A stretch of DNA of 64,000 nucleotides from Mongoliibacter ruber. Its GTDB lineage: Bacteria > Bacteroidota > Bacteroidia > Cytophagales > Cyclobacteriaceae. Below the pieces are notes generated by a model, which saw only the letters and a program-made list of their open reading frames with translations, was not told the origin of the DNA and searched no databases. Shown piece after piece: positions 1 to 9,600 of this stretch. Both the position numbers and the translations under genes were made by a program. The stretch spans positions 233,764-297,763 of the forward strand of contig NZ_PVTR01000004.1 in assembly GCF_003003005.1 (NCBI RefSeq), read 5' to 3'. Numbering within the stretch: the first letter of the stretch is position 1; each line of letters starts with the position of its first letter.

Positions 1-445
1 TTGTTGTATTGGGGTCGATGTAATCGTTGGATTCCCAGGTGAGACAGATGAATTGTTTTTAGAAACATATAACTTCCTCAATGAATTAGACATTTCCTAC
101 CTTCATGTATTTACATATTCTGAGAGGGCAAATACAAGAGCTGTTGAAATGGATGAGGTAGTCCCTTTGAAAAAGCGAAATGAGCGTTCAAAGATGCTAA
201 GAATCCTTTCTGAGAAGAAAAGAAGGAAGTTTTACGATGAAAACTTAGGCAAAACTTTCACTGTCCTTTTTGAAGAGGACATCGAAGATGGAAAGATGCA
301 TGGTTTTACTGAAAACTACATTCGAGTAGCTGCCAAGTATGATCCCATTCTTATCAACGAACTTAAACCAGTCACGCTTAGCATGATAAATGAAAAGGGA
401 AATGTCGAAGCTGTAGAACCTGAAATGATTTTCGAAAATCATTAA
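1..445 (+). CDS. mtaB: tRNA threonylcarbamoyladenosine methylthiotransferase MtaB-type, C-terminal part
   Basis: The frame is open from base 2, so the gene enters from the left edge and only its C-terminal part is here. The motif DVIVGFPGET (bases 17-46) is the conserved radical-SAM methylthiotransferase segment. The later stretch GFTENYIRV lies in the C-terminal TRAM-like RNA-binding region. Enzymes of this family add a methylthio group to adenosine 37 of tRNA using iron-sulfur clusters and S-adenosylmethionine. The N-terminal cluster-binding cysteines are outside the window. The ENYIRV-type ending fits MtaB (acting on t6A) better than MiaB (acting on i6A), but the distinction is inferred from a partial sequence. 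Confidence 0.8.
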   Translation, partial: CCIGVDVIVGFPGETDELFLETYNFLNELDISYLHVFTYSERANTRAVEMDEVVPLKKRNERSKMLRILSEKKRRKFYDENLGKTFTVLFEEDIEDGKMHGFTENYIRVAAKYDPILINELKPVTLSMINEKGNVEAVEPEMIFENH

Positions 446-543
446 AATTTATCAATTCACCCCTTAAAATCGCCTTTTCAGATACAAAATGGAACAAATG
501 ATGCTCTAAGGAGTTATATAAGTATAACAAAAACCAAACAACC

Positions 544-897
544 ATGAGCAATTTCTTTAATCCAGAAGGAAGAATCAGTAGGAGAAAGTATCTGATTTTC
601 TTCATCGTATTCTATTGGGTCAATTTATTATCTTTGACCAAAATGTATGAAGCATATGAAATAGGAGATGTTTTTTCTTTTGTGGCCTTCGGAATAGTCC
701 TTATTACGACTATAATATTACTCTTGATCCAAGCCATAAAAAGACTCCATGACATAGGTTTAGATTGGAGATATGCCTTGTATTTATTGATTCCGCCACC
801 GATCAACTTCATTGGATTTGTCTGGCTGGGTATCAAAGAAGGTCAAAAAGAAACCAATGAATATGGTAAAGAACCTTCCAAAACAGACGTTATTTAA
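544..897 (+). CDS. DUF805 family inner membrane protein
   Basis: This 117-residue protein has the DUF805 layout: an N-terminal RISRRKYLIFF motif, three or four hydrophobic segments (about residues 16-32, 44-64 and 76-96), the conserved IKRLHDIG motif after the second, and a C-terminal EGQKETNEYG motif matching the family's G-x-N-x-Y/F-G ending. The family is widespread and its function is unknown. The gene stands alone. Its last 8 bases overlap the convergent end of the GMC oxidoreductase gene on the other strand. Confidence 0.85.
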   Translation: MSNFFNPEGRISRRKYLIFFIVFYWVNLLSLTKMYEAYEIGDVFSFVAFGIVLITTIILLLIQAIKRLHDIGLDWRYALYLLIPPPINFIGFVWLGIKEGQKETNEYGKEPSKTDVI

Positions 898-2587
898 TAT
901 TCCCTTTTTTCAATTCATTAATTGCATGGTCAACCGCTCTTGCGGTTAGGGCCATGTAAGTTATTGAAGGATTTTGAGTTCCTGTCGAGGTCATAGCGGC
1001 TCCATCAGTGACAAAGACATTAGGGCAACTGTGAATTTGATTCCACCCATTGAGAATAGAGGTTTTGGGATCTTTTCCCATTCTAGCTCCCCCCATTTCG
1101 TGAATATCAAGCCCCGGTGCCTGCTTTGTATCCCATGATCTGATATTTTTACAATCCGCTTTTTCCAACATTTCCGATCCTTGCACCAAAAAATCAGCTA
1201 GTAATTTTTCGTCATTCTCAGTATAATCTACATTGATCTTTAAAAGAGGAATTCCCCATTTGTCTTGCTCTGAGCTATCAAGTGTGACTTCATTGGACTC
1301 AATAGGGATAGTTTCACCTTGCATCATCATAAAAACTGTCCAATCCCCTGGCAAAGAGTTCTTTTCCTTGAATTCTTCTCCAAAAGGCACATTCCCCTGA
1401 GATCCCCAACCTTGTCTGCCAGCTGTATAAAAAGACATATAACCTCTTAAAAAGTCAGTTTCTTGTTGGTGCACATTTCTAAAATTCGGTATCATAACCG
1501 CTGTAGGTCTTCTACCAAAATAATGTTTGTCTTTAAATCCTTCGTAGTTGGCAGCTATATTTCCTCTGTAATTATGAAATGCTATGTACTTGCCCAAAAC
1601 GCCACTATCATTTCCAAGTCCCTCAGGAAATCTACTCGAGGTGGAGTTCATGAGAATCAAATTAGAATTAAGCGTTGAGGCATTTAAGAAAATTATTTTT
1701 GCAAAGTATTCCTTAGAGGTTCCATCCAAGGTGTCCACTATCCTTACTCCTGTAGCCTTCCCCTTTTGTTCATCGTAGATGATAGAATGAACCACCGCAT
1801 TTGGTCTGATGGTAAGATTCCCCGTAGCTGCCGCTGCTGGTAGTGTGGAAGAGTTTGAACTGAAATATGCGCCAAATGGACAGCCTCTGTAGCATTGATT
1901 TCTTGCCATGCATTGCCCTCTTCCTTGACTTAAATGATGCTCCGAAGGTTGGGTCAAATGCGCGCACCTTCCAATCATCACATGCCGGTCAGTGTAATGG
2001 GCTTTGATCTTGTCTTTGACTTCTTTTTCAACACAATTCATTTCCCATGGTGGAAGAAACTCTCCATCAGGAAGCGTATCCACCCCATCTTTATTCCCAC
2101 TTATACCCACAAATTTTTCTACATAACTGTACCATGGCGCTATATCCTTGTATCTTATGGGCCAATCCACAGCAAAGCCGTCCCTAGCTGGTCCTTCAAA
2201 ATCGTATTTGCTCCATCGCTGCGTCTGTCTTGCCCAGATCAGTGACTTACCTCCTACTTGGTATCCCCTTACCCAATCGAATGGCTTTTCTTGCTTGTAG
2301 GGATGTTCTGAATCTTTAACAAAAAAATGCTCAGTATCTTCTTTGTATGCATAACAACGGTTCACCACTGGATTTTCCTCCTTGTCTTTGAGCACCATCG
2401 AATTCCGATGTGGCATTTCCCAAGGGTGTGATGTCATAGTAGGATAATCAATCAGGTGTTTGACATCCCTTCCTCTTTCCAGCACCAATGTTTTTAAACC
2501 CTTTTCACAAAGTTCTTTGGCAGCCCAACCACCACTGATTCCTGAACCGATGACTATCGCATCATAAGAATTACTTTCATTACTCAT
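890..2587 (-). CDS. GMC family FAD-dependent oxidoreductase
   Basis: The 565-residue protein opens with the FAD-binding Rossmann motif GSGISGG (residues 14-20). It ends with two conserved GMC blocks, HEMGGARMG and VTDGAAMTSTGTQNP, the usual C-terminal substrate and FAD region. A cysteine-rich segment near the middle (CMARNQCYRGCPFG) is typical of the gluconate-dehydrogenase-like GMC branch. The substrate is probably a sugar or polyol, which is inference. No TAT or Sec signal peptide is visible, and the small subunit often found beside this type (gluconate 2-dehydrogenase subunit 3) is missing. The start overlaps the upstream permease gene by 8 bases, so the two are probably co-transcribed. 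Confidence 0.85.
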   Translation of the reverse strand: MSNESNSYDAIVIGSGISGGWAAKELCEKGLKTLVLERGRDVKHLIDYPTMTSHPWEMPHRNSMVLKDKEENPVVNRCYAYKEDTEHFFVKDSEHPYKQEKPFDWVRGYQVGGKSLIWARQTQRWSKYDFEGPARDGFAVDWPIRYKDIAPWYSYVEKFVGISGNKDGVDTLPDGEFLPPWEMNCVEKEVKDKIKAHYTDRHVMIGRCAHLTQPSEHHLSQGRGQCMARNQCYRGCPFGAYFSSNSSTLPAAAATGNLTIRPNAVVHSIIYDEQKGKATGVRIVDTLDGTSKEYFAKIIFLNASTLNSNLILMNSTSSRFPEGLGNDSGVLGKYIAFHNYRGNIAANYEGFKDKHYFGRRPTAVMIPNFRNVHQQETDFLRGYMSFYTAGRQGWGSQGNVPFGEEFKEKNSLPGDWTVFMMMQGETIPIESNEVTLDSSEQDKWGIPLLKINVDYTENDEKLLADFLVQGSEMLEKADCKNIRSWDTKQAPGLDIHEMGGARMGKDPKTSILNGWNQIHSCPNVFVTDGAAMTSTGTQNPSITYMALTARAVDHAINELKKGNIK

Positions 2588-3824
2588 ACCTTAACGACTC
2601 GATGGGGTCTAATTTACTGGCCTTGTAAGCCGGGAAATACCCTGAAGCTAATCCCACTACTACACATATAATAAATGCTACCAAAATCCAAAACCAAGGA
2701 ATTAAAAAACCTCCTGGTCCAATGGTATTGGCTACAATATTACCAATTCCGATACCTAAAATAACTCCTAAAATCCCTCCTAAAATACATATCACAATGG
2801 CCTCTATCAAAAACTGCTGCCTGATTCGTAGAGGGGTGGCTCCAAGGGCTTTTCTAACCCCGATCTCTCTCGTCCTCTCTGTAACGGATACCATCATGAT
2901 ATTCATCAAGCCAATAGCCGCTCCAAGTAATGTTATAAAACCTATTCCAAAGCCTCCAATCCTTAGATAGCCGGCAACTTCTTCCAAACTTTCTCCCACC
3001 GACTGGCTTTTGGTAATTTCAAAGGAGTCTTCCTGCCCTATCCTATCTTGCCTAATTTTTCTCATAATCCCCGTGGCCTGCCCCATTTCGTAATCAAGCT
3101 GTAATGGATCAGTACCTTTGGCTGTAAGAGAATAACGGAAGGTTCCCCTTGTATCCAACCTGCTTGCATTTTCTACAGGAATAAAAATCGCCCTATCAGC
3201 ACCCGGACCACCACCGACGGCACCTTGTTTTTCAAGAATACCAACAATAGTATACCTTCTTCCAAAAAAAGTAATGTAATCGTTGATCGGATTGTCATTT
3301 TTTTCAAACAATGTCTCTACAATATCCTGACCTATAACACATACATTATTGCCATACCTGATTTCTGTATTGCTAAAGTTTCTACCTGTTTCTACTTTGA
3401 GACCTTTTAAGTTTAAGTACTGCTCATCTCCTCCGGTGACCCGTACATTGGGATTCGTTTTCTTTGACCCTTTTTTCACTTCTACAGCTGAACTGACAGT
3501 AGTATAAACCGTAGATGGTCCAGTATTGCTGAATTCCCGCTGAAACTCAAGCATATCTTTATACTTAAGAGGCGGGAAATTTCTCTCAGCGACTCCATCT
3601 CTGACACCTCTTCCACCTGAAAAACCCCTTGACTTGACATCAAAATTACTCGCACCAAGGCCTGAAAAACTCTCTTCAATCTGAGCTTTGATCCCATCTA
3701 TTGCAGTAAGCATTCCCACCAGGGAAGTGATGCCAATAGCAATGATTGTTCCCGTCAATATAGTTCTCAGCAGATTGACTTTTACTGATTTTAAAGATTC
3801 CCTTATATTTTCGGCCAAATTCAT
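2580..3824 (-). CDS. MacB/FtsX-type ABC transporter permease
   Basis: This 414-residue protein has the MacB architecture. One transmembrane helix lies near residues 18-40, followed by a periplasmic MacB_PCD domain. The C-terminal FtsX domain has three hydrophobic segments and the signature VTERTREIGVRKALGAT between the first two. Such permeases pair with a LolD/MacB-type ATPase and work by mechanotransmission on lipoproteins, peptides or drugs. No ATPase gene is adjacent, so the partner must be encoded elsewhere. It is the first gene of a two-gene operon with the GMC oxidoreductase. The functional link between the two is unclear. Confidence 0.85.
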   Translation of the reverse strand: MNLAENIRESLKSVKVNLLRTILTGTIIAIGITSLVGMLTAIDGIKAQIEESFSGLGASNFDVKSRGFSGGRGVRDGVAERNFPPLKYKDMLEFQREFSNTGPSTVYTTVSSAVEVKKGSKKTNPNVRVTGGDEQYLNLKGLKVETGRNFSNTEIRYGNNVCVIGQDIVETLFEKNDNPINDYITFFGRRYTIVGILEKQGAVGGGPGADRAIFIPVENASRLDTRGTFRYSLTAKGTDPLQLDYEMGQATGIMRKIRQDRIGQEDSFEITKSQSVGESLEEVAGYLRIGGFGIGFITLLGAAIGLMNIMMVSVTERTREIGVRKALGATPLRIRQQFLIEAIVICILGGILGVILGIGIGNIVANTIGPGGFLIPWFWILVAFIICVVVGLASGYFPAYKASKLDPIESLRYE

Positions 3825-3955
3825 ATTCTGTCCATATTAGTACAATTCACTGTGTTCATGAAGCATTTAAGCGTTAATATTAAAAAATTAGATTTGATTT
3901 TATTAAGCATTTGTAAATTTTAAGAAATTTTTATTTAAATAATTCCTAATGCTTC

Positions 3956-4570
3956 CTAATGCATCCTATCTCCTCTTATCTCAAGATTGCTGATGATACC
4001 TGCTTCATATTGCAGCCATTCTTTCCAACGTTCATTGATCTTTTCTTTTCCACCAATGGATCTGGCCAATTCAAGAAAATTGACATAGTGCCCAGCTTCT
4101 GAAATCATCAATTCGTAGTAAAACACCTTGAGCTCTTTGTCTTCTATATTTTGAGAAAGCAACTTAAACCTTTCACAGCTTCTGGCTTCTACCAAAGCGT
4201 TCATCATCAAATGCTCTGTTACTTGTTGAATCCTATCTCCACCTTTTTTGACAAAATCTTTCAATTTGATGACGTACTCATCTCTTCTGGGTTTACCAAG
4301 TTTGAAGCCTCTTTTGTTTAACTGCTCCAATACCCTTTCAAAGTGTCCCCATTCCTCTGCCACTACAGGTGTAAGTTCCGCTACAAGTTGTTCGAAATCA
4401 TTAAACTGAACTATCATGGAAATACATGAGCTAGCTGCTTTTTGTTCACAGTATGCATGATCCACCAGAATATCCTCAATGTTCATTTCGGCAATATTCA
4501 CCCACCGGGGATCAGTAGGAAGCTGCAAGTTGAGCATTTTTTGTCTAGTGCTTTCTGTCCAATTCATCAT
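3956..4570 (-). CDS. miaE: tRNA 2-methylthio-N6-isopentenyladenosine-37 hydroxylase (MiaE)
   Basis: This is a ferritin-like di-iron protein of about 204 residues. The metal-ligand helices are readable: EEWGHFERV, VEARSCERF and SEAGHYVNF carry the E-x2-H and Glu ligands of MiaE. MiaE hydroxylates the isopentenyl side chain of ms2i6A37 in tRNA using oxygen. I place the start at the ATG whose A is the last base of the upstream porin stop codon (TGATG overlap). A TTG six codons further upstream would extend the frame but overlaps the porin by 19 bases. It is the last gene of the lpxK - porin - miaE operon. A methylthiotransferase gene of the same modification pathway class lies 3.5 kb away on the other strand. 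Confidence 0.88.
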   Translation of the reverse strand: MMNWTESTRQKMLNLQLPTDPRWVNIAEMNIEDILVDHAYCEQKAASSCISMIVQFNDFEQLVAELTPVVAEEWGHFERVLEQLNKRGFKLGKPRRDEYVIKLKDFVKKGGDRIQQVTEHLMMNALVEARSCERFKLLSQNIEDKELKVFYYELMISEAGHYVNFLELARSIGGKEKINERWKEWLQYEAGIISNLEIRGDRMH

Positions 4571-6540
4571 CAATCGAATAAAGGCCAACTTATCCCTATA
4601 TCCAGTGCTCTTTTGAGACCTGTATAATATGGGGTTACAAAATACCCAGGCTCACTCAGTGTGTTGATATTGAGATGGTTGAACCTCAACAATATCCTGG
4701 TCCTGTTTATTCTTGCATTCAAAAAGAAATCTACCACTGGGTAGGCCAATACGAGGAAATCGTTCTGAAGGTGAAAATTTTGTAAGGCAGGATTGTAAGC
4801 ATCGGCATAATAATCACTTCTGTAACGCCCCTCAAGTCCTATTTGAATGAATAGATTCTCATCGAACATAGGGCTATCAAAGAATATACGGCTATTAGCG
4901 AAGAACTCTGGTATTCTGAAATTATCCGATCCACCTCCCGAAAGCACGGTATAATAGATTTCAGACTCCCAGAAAAACTTTTCTCTGATATTAAAAGAAT
5001 ACTTTAACCCAGGAATCAACATAAATGCTTCACCACTTGCTTGGGCGGCCTGCTGATTTTCATCAAAAAACACATAGTTATTGACCCTATTGATGGTTAG
5101 ACTTGGCCTGAAGCTCCAACTGTTGAAATCCGCCTTGATCACACCTTTAATTTGATCCAGACCTATGTTATCAAATCGATTTGACCAACGATGATGATTG
5201 CCTCTGTTCAGTTGTTGTATAGATGTAGGCTTATAAAGAGCTTTGGTATAAGACGCTTCAAGCCATGGAGATACGAATAAGCCATGTATTCTAAAGGCGC
5301 CCGGCAAGAGGTATTCACCTTCAGCTTCAAACTTCCATTGCGGATTTATTTCACCTCTGAGAGCTCCCCCTAGATAAAGTTCATCAAAACCATTGGGGTT
5401 TACCATAAAGGGACTATTCATGTTTCCTGTTCTATACCTGATGTAGGCATTGTAAAAAACTGGGCCTAAATCCCCTTTGAAACCAGCTTCATTTCTCCAT
5501 TCAGCAAACCTGAAGTTATTGGCTGTACTATCAGTTGTATTGAACCTATCCGGATTGTATAAATTAAAAAAAGTAGAATCCGCCGTCCTAAGGTTACTGT
5601 TGAAATCCATTTGTTGGATTTTCCGATCAAAGACATGATAAACCTCCAAGCCTTTGTATACTTCATACTCGTGATAAAGGTGTACTTCCTGCCTCAAGTC
5701 AATTGCCCTTGAATTTCTAAGCCAAACCTTCGCATCTTCATAAGCAAAAAGAATTGAGGTTTCATCAATTTCAGGCGGTATAATCCCTCCTTGTTCCCTG
5801 ACCTGATGCTTCATTCTAGAAAAATTCCCAAGCAAGAAATATTTTCCATTTTCTGATTTATAATTGGTATGGAGAGAATAGGAAGTTTGTTCGGTCAAAT
5901 TATCATCCCTAGCACTAGGGTTTAAGGTTTTCCTGGCCCTAATGGTACTTAGATTGAAACCTACATTCCATCTGGAATTCACATTTCGCGCAAAAGCCAA
6001 ATCGAGCATATTCCTATTTCCCCCACCCCAAAAAGCATTCATCTGGGTATAAGGAGACTTGGTATCATAATATTTCATGCTATCAGAGGAGTTATGATAC
6101 AAATCATAAGCATGAAAACCTGAAGTCACTCCGATCATTTTTGGAGATTGGTAAAAAATAGGTTGAGCTGCACTTCCGATATTCCCTAAATCTTGGTATT
6201 TCCAACCCGACTTGGCCACAGGTTCATAATAATGGAAATTATTGAGCAGTGTATCTATTTCGTATTTGATATCTTTATTCTTCCTGATATCTTTTTCGAA
6301 AAAATACAAGGTGGTCTTTGGCCCAAAAACCATTTTAGTAGAGTCATCAATGAGTTTTTTCCTCTCTCCCGATTCTTCCTGCATCTGTTGTTCGGGATCT
6401 CGCTCTTGCCTAGGCTGCATACCCTGATTTTGTTGACCTGGAGGATTGGTAGTAGGGCTAATAGGGCGAATTTGAGCCTTCAACTCCCCACCAATCAGGT
6501 AAGTGATCATCAAAAGAAAAAAGGTTAATCTAAATCTCAC
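4570..6540 (-). CDS. Putative outer-membrane porin (Porin_10 family)
   Basis: The 656-residue protein has an N-terminal signal peptide ending near LKAQ, then a Pro/Gln/Glu-rich low-complexity stretch (about residues 28-60). The body matches the Bacteroidota putative porin family (PF14121). Diagnostic runs are VFGPKTTLYFFEKDI, IDTLLNNFHYYEP, YQDLGNIGSAAQPIFYQ and YYDTKSPYTQMNAFWG near residues 70-170. The remainder alternates polar and aromatic residues as expected for a beta-barrel. The family is thought to form outer-membrane channels, with no known substrate. The start overlaps the lpxK stop by 4 bases (ATGA), and the stop shares one base with miaE. Confidence 0.85.
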   Translation of the reverse strand: MRFRLTFFLLMITYLIGGELKAQIRPISPTTNPPGQQNQGMQPRQERDPEQQMQEESGERKKLIDDSTKMVFGPKTTLYFFEKDIRKNKDIKYEIDTLLNNFHYYEPVAKSGWKYQDLGNIGSAAQPIFYQSPKMIGVTSGFHAYDLYHNSSDSMKYYDTKSPYTQMNAFWGGGNRNMLDLAFARNVNSRWNVGFNLSTIRARKTLNPSARDDNLTEQTSYSLHTNYKSENGKYFLLGNFSRMKHQVREQGGIIPPEIDETSILFAYEDAKVWLRNSRAIDLRQEVHLYHEYEVYKGLEVYHVFDRKIQQMDFNSNLRTADSTFFNLYNPDRFNTTDSTANNFRFAEWRNEAGFKGDLGPVFYNAYIRYRTGNMNSPFMVNPNGFDELYLGGALRGEINPQWKFEAEGEYLLPGAFRIHGLFVSPWLEASYTKALYKPTSIQQLNRGNHHRWSNRFDNIGLDQIKGVIKADFNSWSFRPSLTINRVNNYVFFDENQQAAQASGEAFMLIPGLKYSFNIREKFFWESEIYYTVLSGGGSDNFRIPEFFANSRIFFDSPMFDENLFIQIGLEGRYRSDYYADAYNPALQNFHLQNDFLVLAYPVVDFFLNARINRTRILLRFNHLNINTLSEPGYFVTPYYTGLKRALDIGISWPLFD

Positions 6541-7586
6541 AGATGGTAGGCTTTTTCGGCAATCATATTTGAAATCTGACCCAATAGATATTGTTCGTCC
6601 AACTTGGTCATGCTAATTTTAATAGGCAAGGCAAAAATCGGAATTTCTGCCAAATAATCACGAAAGCTAGTGTTTTTTAGTTTGACAGCATCTTTTTCGG
6701 TAGTAAGAAGCATACAGTCTTGCTGAGAACTAACCAATTCCACAAGGTGACGTATTTCTGCCAGCGTATATTCATGATGGTCTTTGAAGCTCAACTTTTC
6801 AATGACATGAACCCTCTTTTCACATTCTTCGACAAACAGACTGTCATTTGCAAGTCCAGATACCACTACTGCTTTTGGTTTCAATTTTCCTCCATTTCCC
6901 AAAACGGCAATAGGCTCGCCATATTGGATCTGAGAGAAAATAGTTTTCGCAGAAGTATAATTGCCTATATTTTCAATGTAATTCTCTTTGCTGGAATCTT
7001 TTATACCTACAGGACATTTGGACACCACAACGATATCAGCCCTTTTGGCCCCTGATCTCGATTCTCTCAGCCTACCAAGTGGCAATACAAAATCATTGAA
7101 AAATGGTTGCTGAAAAGTAGTAAGCATAATATTTAAATCAGCTTTCAAATACCTGTGTTGAAAAGCATCGTCCAACAAGATAAGATTGATTTCCGGATGT
7201 TTTTCTAAAATCTTTGGAATGGCTAAGACTCTTTTCTCTCCAACTGCAAATTTTGCAAACTGGCGAAATTTTGAAAACATCTGAAAAGGTTCATCTCCAA
7301 CCTCCGATGGGCTTAGGTGCTCATTTATCATCAAAAAACCTTTTGTTTTCCTGCCATATCCTCTGCTCAAAATCGCGATTTTATGCTTTTTAGAAAGTGC
7401 TTCAATCAAAAACTCCACCATTGGGGTTTTTCCAGAACCACCTACATTAAGATTTCCTACCACTATACATGGTACATCAAAACCGGTGTGTTTTTTTAGG
7501 CCAATGTCAAACATATGATTGCGCAATTTTGTAACGCCATCATAACAAAAGCTTAACGGATAGAGCAAAGGGGCATACCATCGCAT
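6537..7586 (-). CDS. lpxK: Tetraacyldisaccharide 4'-kinase (LpxK)
   Basis: LpxK phosphorylates the 4' position of the lipid A disaccharide precursor at the inner membrane. This 349-residue protein has the family's usual length. It has an N-terminal amphipathic/hydrophobic segment, the Walker A loop GNLNVGGSGKTP (residues 44-55), a LSRGYGRKTKGF block, a GDEPF motif, and a LLDDAFQHR motif holding the catalytic aspartate. It is the first gene of a compact minus-strand operon with the porin and miaE. The divergent Nif3-like gene begins 41 bases away, so both promoters lie in a very short interval. Confidence 0.95.
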   Translation of the reverse strand: MRWYAPLLYPLSFCYDGVTKLRNHMFDIGLKKHTGFDVPCIVVGNLNVGGSGKTPMVEFLIEALSKKHKIAILSRGYGRKTKGFLMINEHLSPSEVGDEPFQMFSKFRQFAKFAVGEKRVLAIPKILEKHPEINLILLDDAFQHRYLKADLNIMLTTFQQPFFNDFVLPLGRLRESRSGAKRADIVVVSKCPVGIKDSSKENYIENIGNYTSAKTIFSQIQYGEPIAVLGNGGKLKPKAVVVSGLANDSLFVEECEKRVHVIEKLSFKDHHEYTLAEIRHLVELVSSQQDCMLLTTEKDAVKLKNTSFRDYLAEIPIFALPIKISMTKLDEQYLLGQISNMIAEKAYHL

Positions 7587-7627
7587 GGATAATTTTACTT
7601 AATTTGGGGCAAAGTAAAAGAAAAATT

Positions 7628-8728
7628 ATGGTTTACACGATTCAGGATATTGTTTCTTACTTGGAAAAAATAGCTCCACCGAGTTACCAAGAATCTTACG
7701 ACAATGCACAATTGATAACAGGAAACTCAAATGAAGAGGTAAAAGGGATATTATGTAGCCTTGATGCTACAGAGGCGGTTGTAGATGAAGCGATCAAGCT
7801 GGGTTGCAACCTGATCGTTGCACACCATCCGATTGTTTTTAAAGGGCTCAAGACTTTTACAGGTAAAAACTACGTCGAAAAAACCATAATCAAAGCCATC
7901 AAAAATGATGTGGCTATTTATGCCATCCATACTAATTTGGATCATGTAGCACATGGAGTCAATAAAAAAATATGCGATATCTTGGGTTTGACCAAAACTC
8001 GAATCCTAAAACCCAAAAGAGAAATATTATCCAAATTGGTCACTTTTGTGCCAATTGACTCCGCAAAGGAGGTCGCTCAGGCAATATTTGATGCAGGAGC
8101 TGGAGAAATAGGTGAATATAGTGGTTGCAGTTTTCAGAGCAAGGGGTACGGCACTTACACACCTTCTGAAAGTTCCAATCCACATAAAGGTCAAAAAGGC
8201 AAACCTCACGAAGAAGAGGAGGTTAAGATAGAAGTAATGGTACCCGCTTATTTGGAAAGAAAAGTGTTGAGTGCTCTCAAAAAAGCACATCCTTACGAGG
8301 AGGTGGCTTACTTCATCACAAAACTTGAAAATGAAAACCAGGAAGTCGGCGCCGGAATGATAGGAGCACTCGATTTTGAGATGGATGAAAAGGAGTTTTT
8401 GACCTACCTCAAGAAGCAAATGGACCTGAAAATAATCAAACATACCCATCTTCTAGGTAAACCTATCAAAAATGTAGCAGTATGTGGTGGTGCGGGTATT
8501 TTCCTCTTAAATGATGCCAAAAAATCAGGGGCGGACATTTTCATCACCTCAGATGTGAAATACCACGAATTCTTTGACGCTGAAAATCAACTGATTATTT
8601 GCGACATTGGACATTACGAAAGTGAAATTTACACAAAAGAACTGCTTGGGGATTTATTGTCACAAAATTTTAGTAATATTGCACTCTATTTGACAAATGT
8701 AGTTACGAATCCCATAACTTATATATAG
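7628..8728 (+). CDS. Nif3-like dinuclear metal centre hexameric protein
   Basis: The 366-residue protein belongs to the Nif3/YbgI/DUF34 family. It has the metal-ligand motifs IVAHHPIVFKGL, AIHTNLD and the C-terminal SDVKYHEFFDAE with CDIGHYESE. The central insert (about residues 130-260) with HPYEEVAYF is the NIF3/CutA-like domain found in longer members. The function is unsettled; a metal-dependent hydrolase role has been suggested for the family. I chose the ATG at 7628. An upstream ATG at 7604 would add eight residues that do not resemble the family's start. The zinc-ribbon gene follows after three bases, a pairing seen in many Bacteroidota. Confidence 0.9.
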   Translation: MVYTIQDIVSYLEKIAPPSYQESYDNAQLITGNSNEEVKGILCSLDATEAVVDEAIKLGCNLIVAHHPIVFKGLKTFTGKNYVEKTIIKAIKNDVAIYAIHTNLDHVAHGVNKKICDILGLTKTRILKPKREILSKLVTFVPIDSAKEVAQAIFDAGAGEIGEYSGCSFQSKGYGTYTPSESSNPHKGQKGKPHEEEEVKIEVMVPAYLERKVLSALKKAHPYEEVAYFITKLENENQEVGAGMIGALDFEMDEKEFLTYLKKQMDLKIIKHTHLLGKPIKNVAVCGGAGIFLLNDAKKSGADIFITSDVKYHEFFDAENQLIICDIGHYESEIYTKELLGDLLSQNFSNIALYLTNVVTNPITYI

Positions 8729-8731
8729 TAC

Positions 8732-9499
8732 ATGGAAAGTACAGTTTCACAAAAGCTTGAAGCCTTATTAAACCTTCAAAAATTAGATTCCAGACTCGAC
8801 GCGATTTTTAAAGTTAGAGGAGCCCTTCCAGAAGAGGTCCAAGACCTTGAAGATGAGATAGTAGGTTACGAGACAAGACTGGATAAGTTCAAAAATGATC
8901 TCAACAGCCTAGAAGATGATATAAAAACCTACAAGGAAAATATCAAAGAATCTGAAAAGCTGATCAAGAAATATCAAGAACAGCAGATGAATGTCAGAAA
9001 CAACAGGGAGTATGACGCCATCACCAAAGAACTTGAACTTCAAGACCTTGAAATCCAAGTATCAAAAAAGAAAATCGGAGAAGCACAGTCAAGGATTGAA
9101 AGCAAAAATACCGATGTTGATGCTTTGAAGGAGATCTTAAGCGAAAGGCAAAAAGATCTAGACTCCAAAAAAGGTGAATTAGATACTATTGTTTCTGAAA
9201 GCGAAAACGATCAATCTAAATTAGAAGCAGACAGAGAAAAGGCTACTAAAAAAATCGAAGACAGGCTCTTGAAATCTTACAACAAGATTAGAGACAATGC
9301 CAAAAACGGTTTGGCTGTAGTAATGGTAAAAAGAGGAGCTTGTGGCGGTTGTTTCAACATTGTCCCTCCTCAGAGACAAGCAGACATTAGAGAAAAGAAA
9401 AAACTTATTGTCTGTGAACATTGTGGTAGGATTTTCGCCGGTGTAGAAGACGAGGTGGAAGAGGAACCAGTAAAAAAGAAAAGAAGCAGCAGATCTTAA
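8732..9499 (+). CDS. C4-type zinc ribbon coiled-coil protein (zf-RING_7 family)
   Basis: The 255-residue protein is a long Lys/Glu-rich coiled coil (about residues 30-190). A four-cysteine zinc ribbon follows, with Cys204, Cys207, Cys228 and Cys231 (CGGC...CEHC), and the tail is acidic then basic. This matches the PF02591-type family, for which a nucleic-acid or scaffold role is assumed but not shown here. It begins three bases after the Nif3-like gene, so the two form an operon. A strong hairpin terminator follows 20 bases after the stop. Confidence 0.85.
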   Translation: MESTVSQKLEALLNLQKLDSRLDAIFKVRGALPEEVQDLEDEIVGYETRLDKFKNDLNSLEDDIKTYKENIKESEKLIKKYQEQQMNVRNNREYDAITKELELQDLEIQVSKKKIGEAQSRIESKNTDVDALKEILSERQKDLDSKKGELDTIVSESENDQSKLEADREKATKKIEDRLLKSYNKIRDNAKNGLAVVMVKRGACGGCFNIVPPQRQADIREKKKLIVCEHCGRIFAGVEDEVEEEPVKKKRSSRS

Positions 9500-9518
9500 T
9501 CTCATTAATATAAATGTG

Positions 9519-9550
9519 AAAGCCCGGGAAAAACTTCCGGGCTTTTTTTT
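9519..9550 (+). terminator. Rho-independent terminator after the Nif3/zinc-ribbon operon
   Basis: The sequence AAAGCCCGG (9519-9527) pairs with CCGGGCTTT (9537-9545) across a 9-base loop. A run of nine T residues begins at 9543, sharing its first bases with the stem. It ends the two-gene operon 7628-9499. Confidence 0.9.
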
Positions 9551-9600
9551 TGTAAAATAAAACTATAACTTTAGATTAACTCAAGTTTTTATGACTGCCC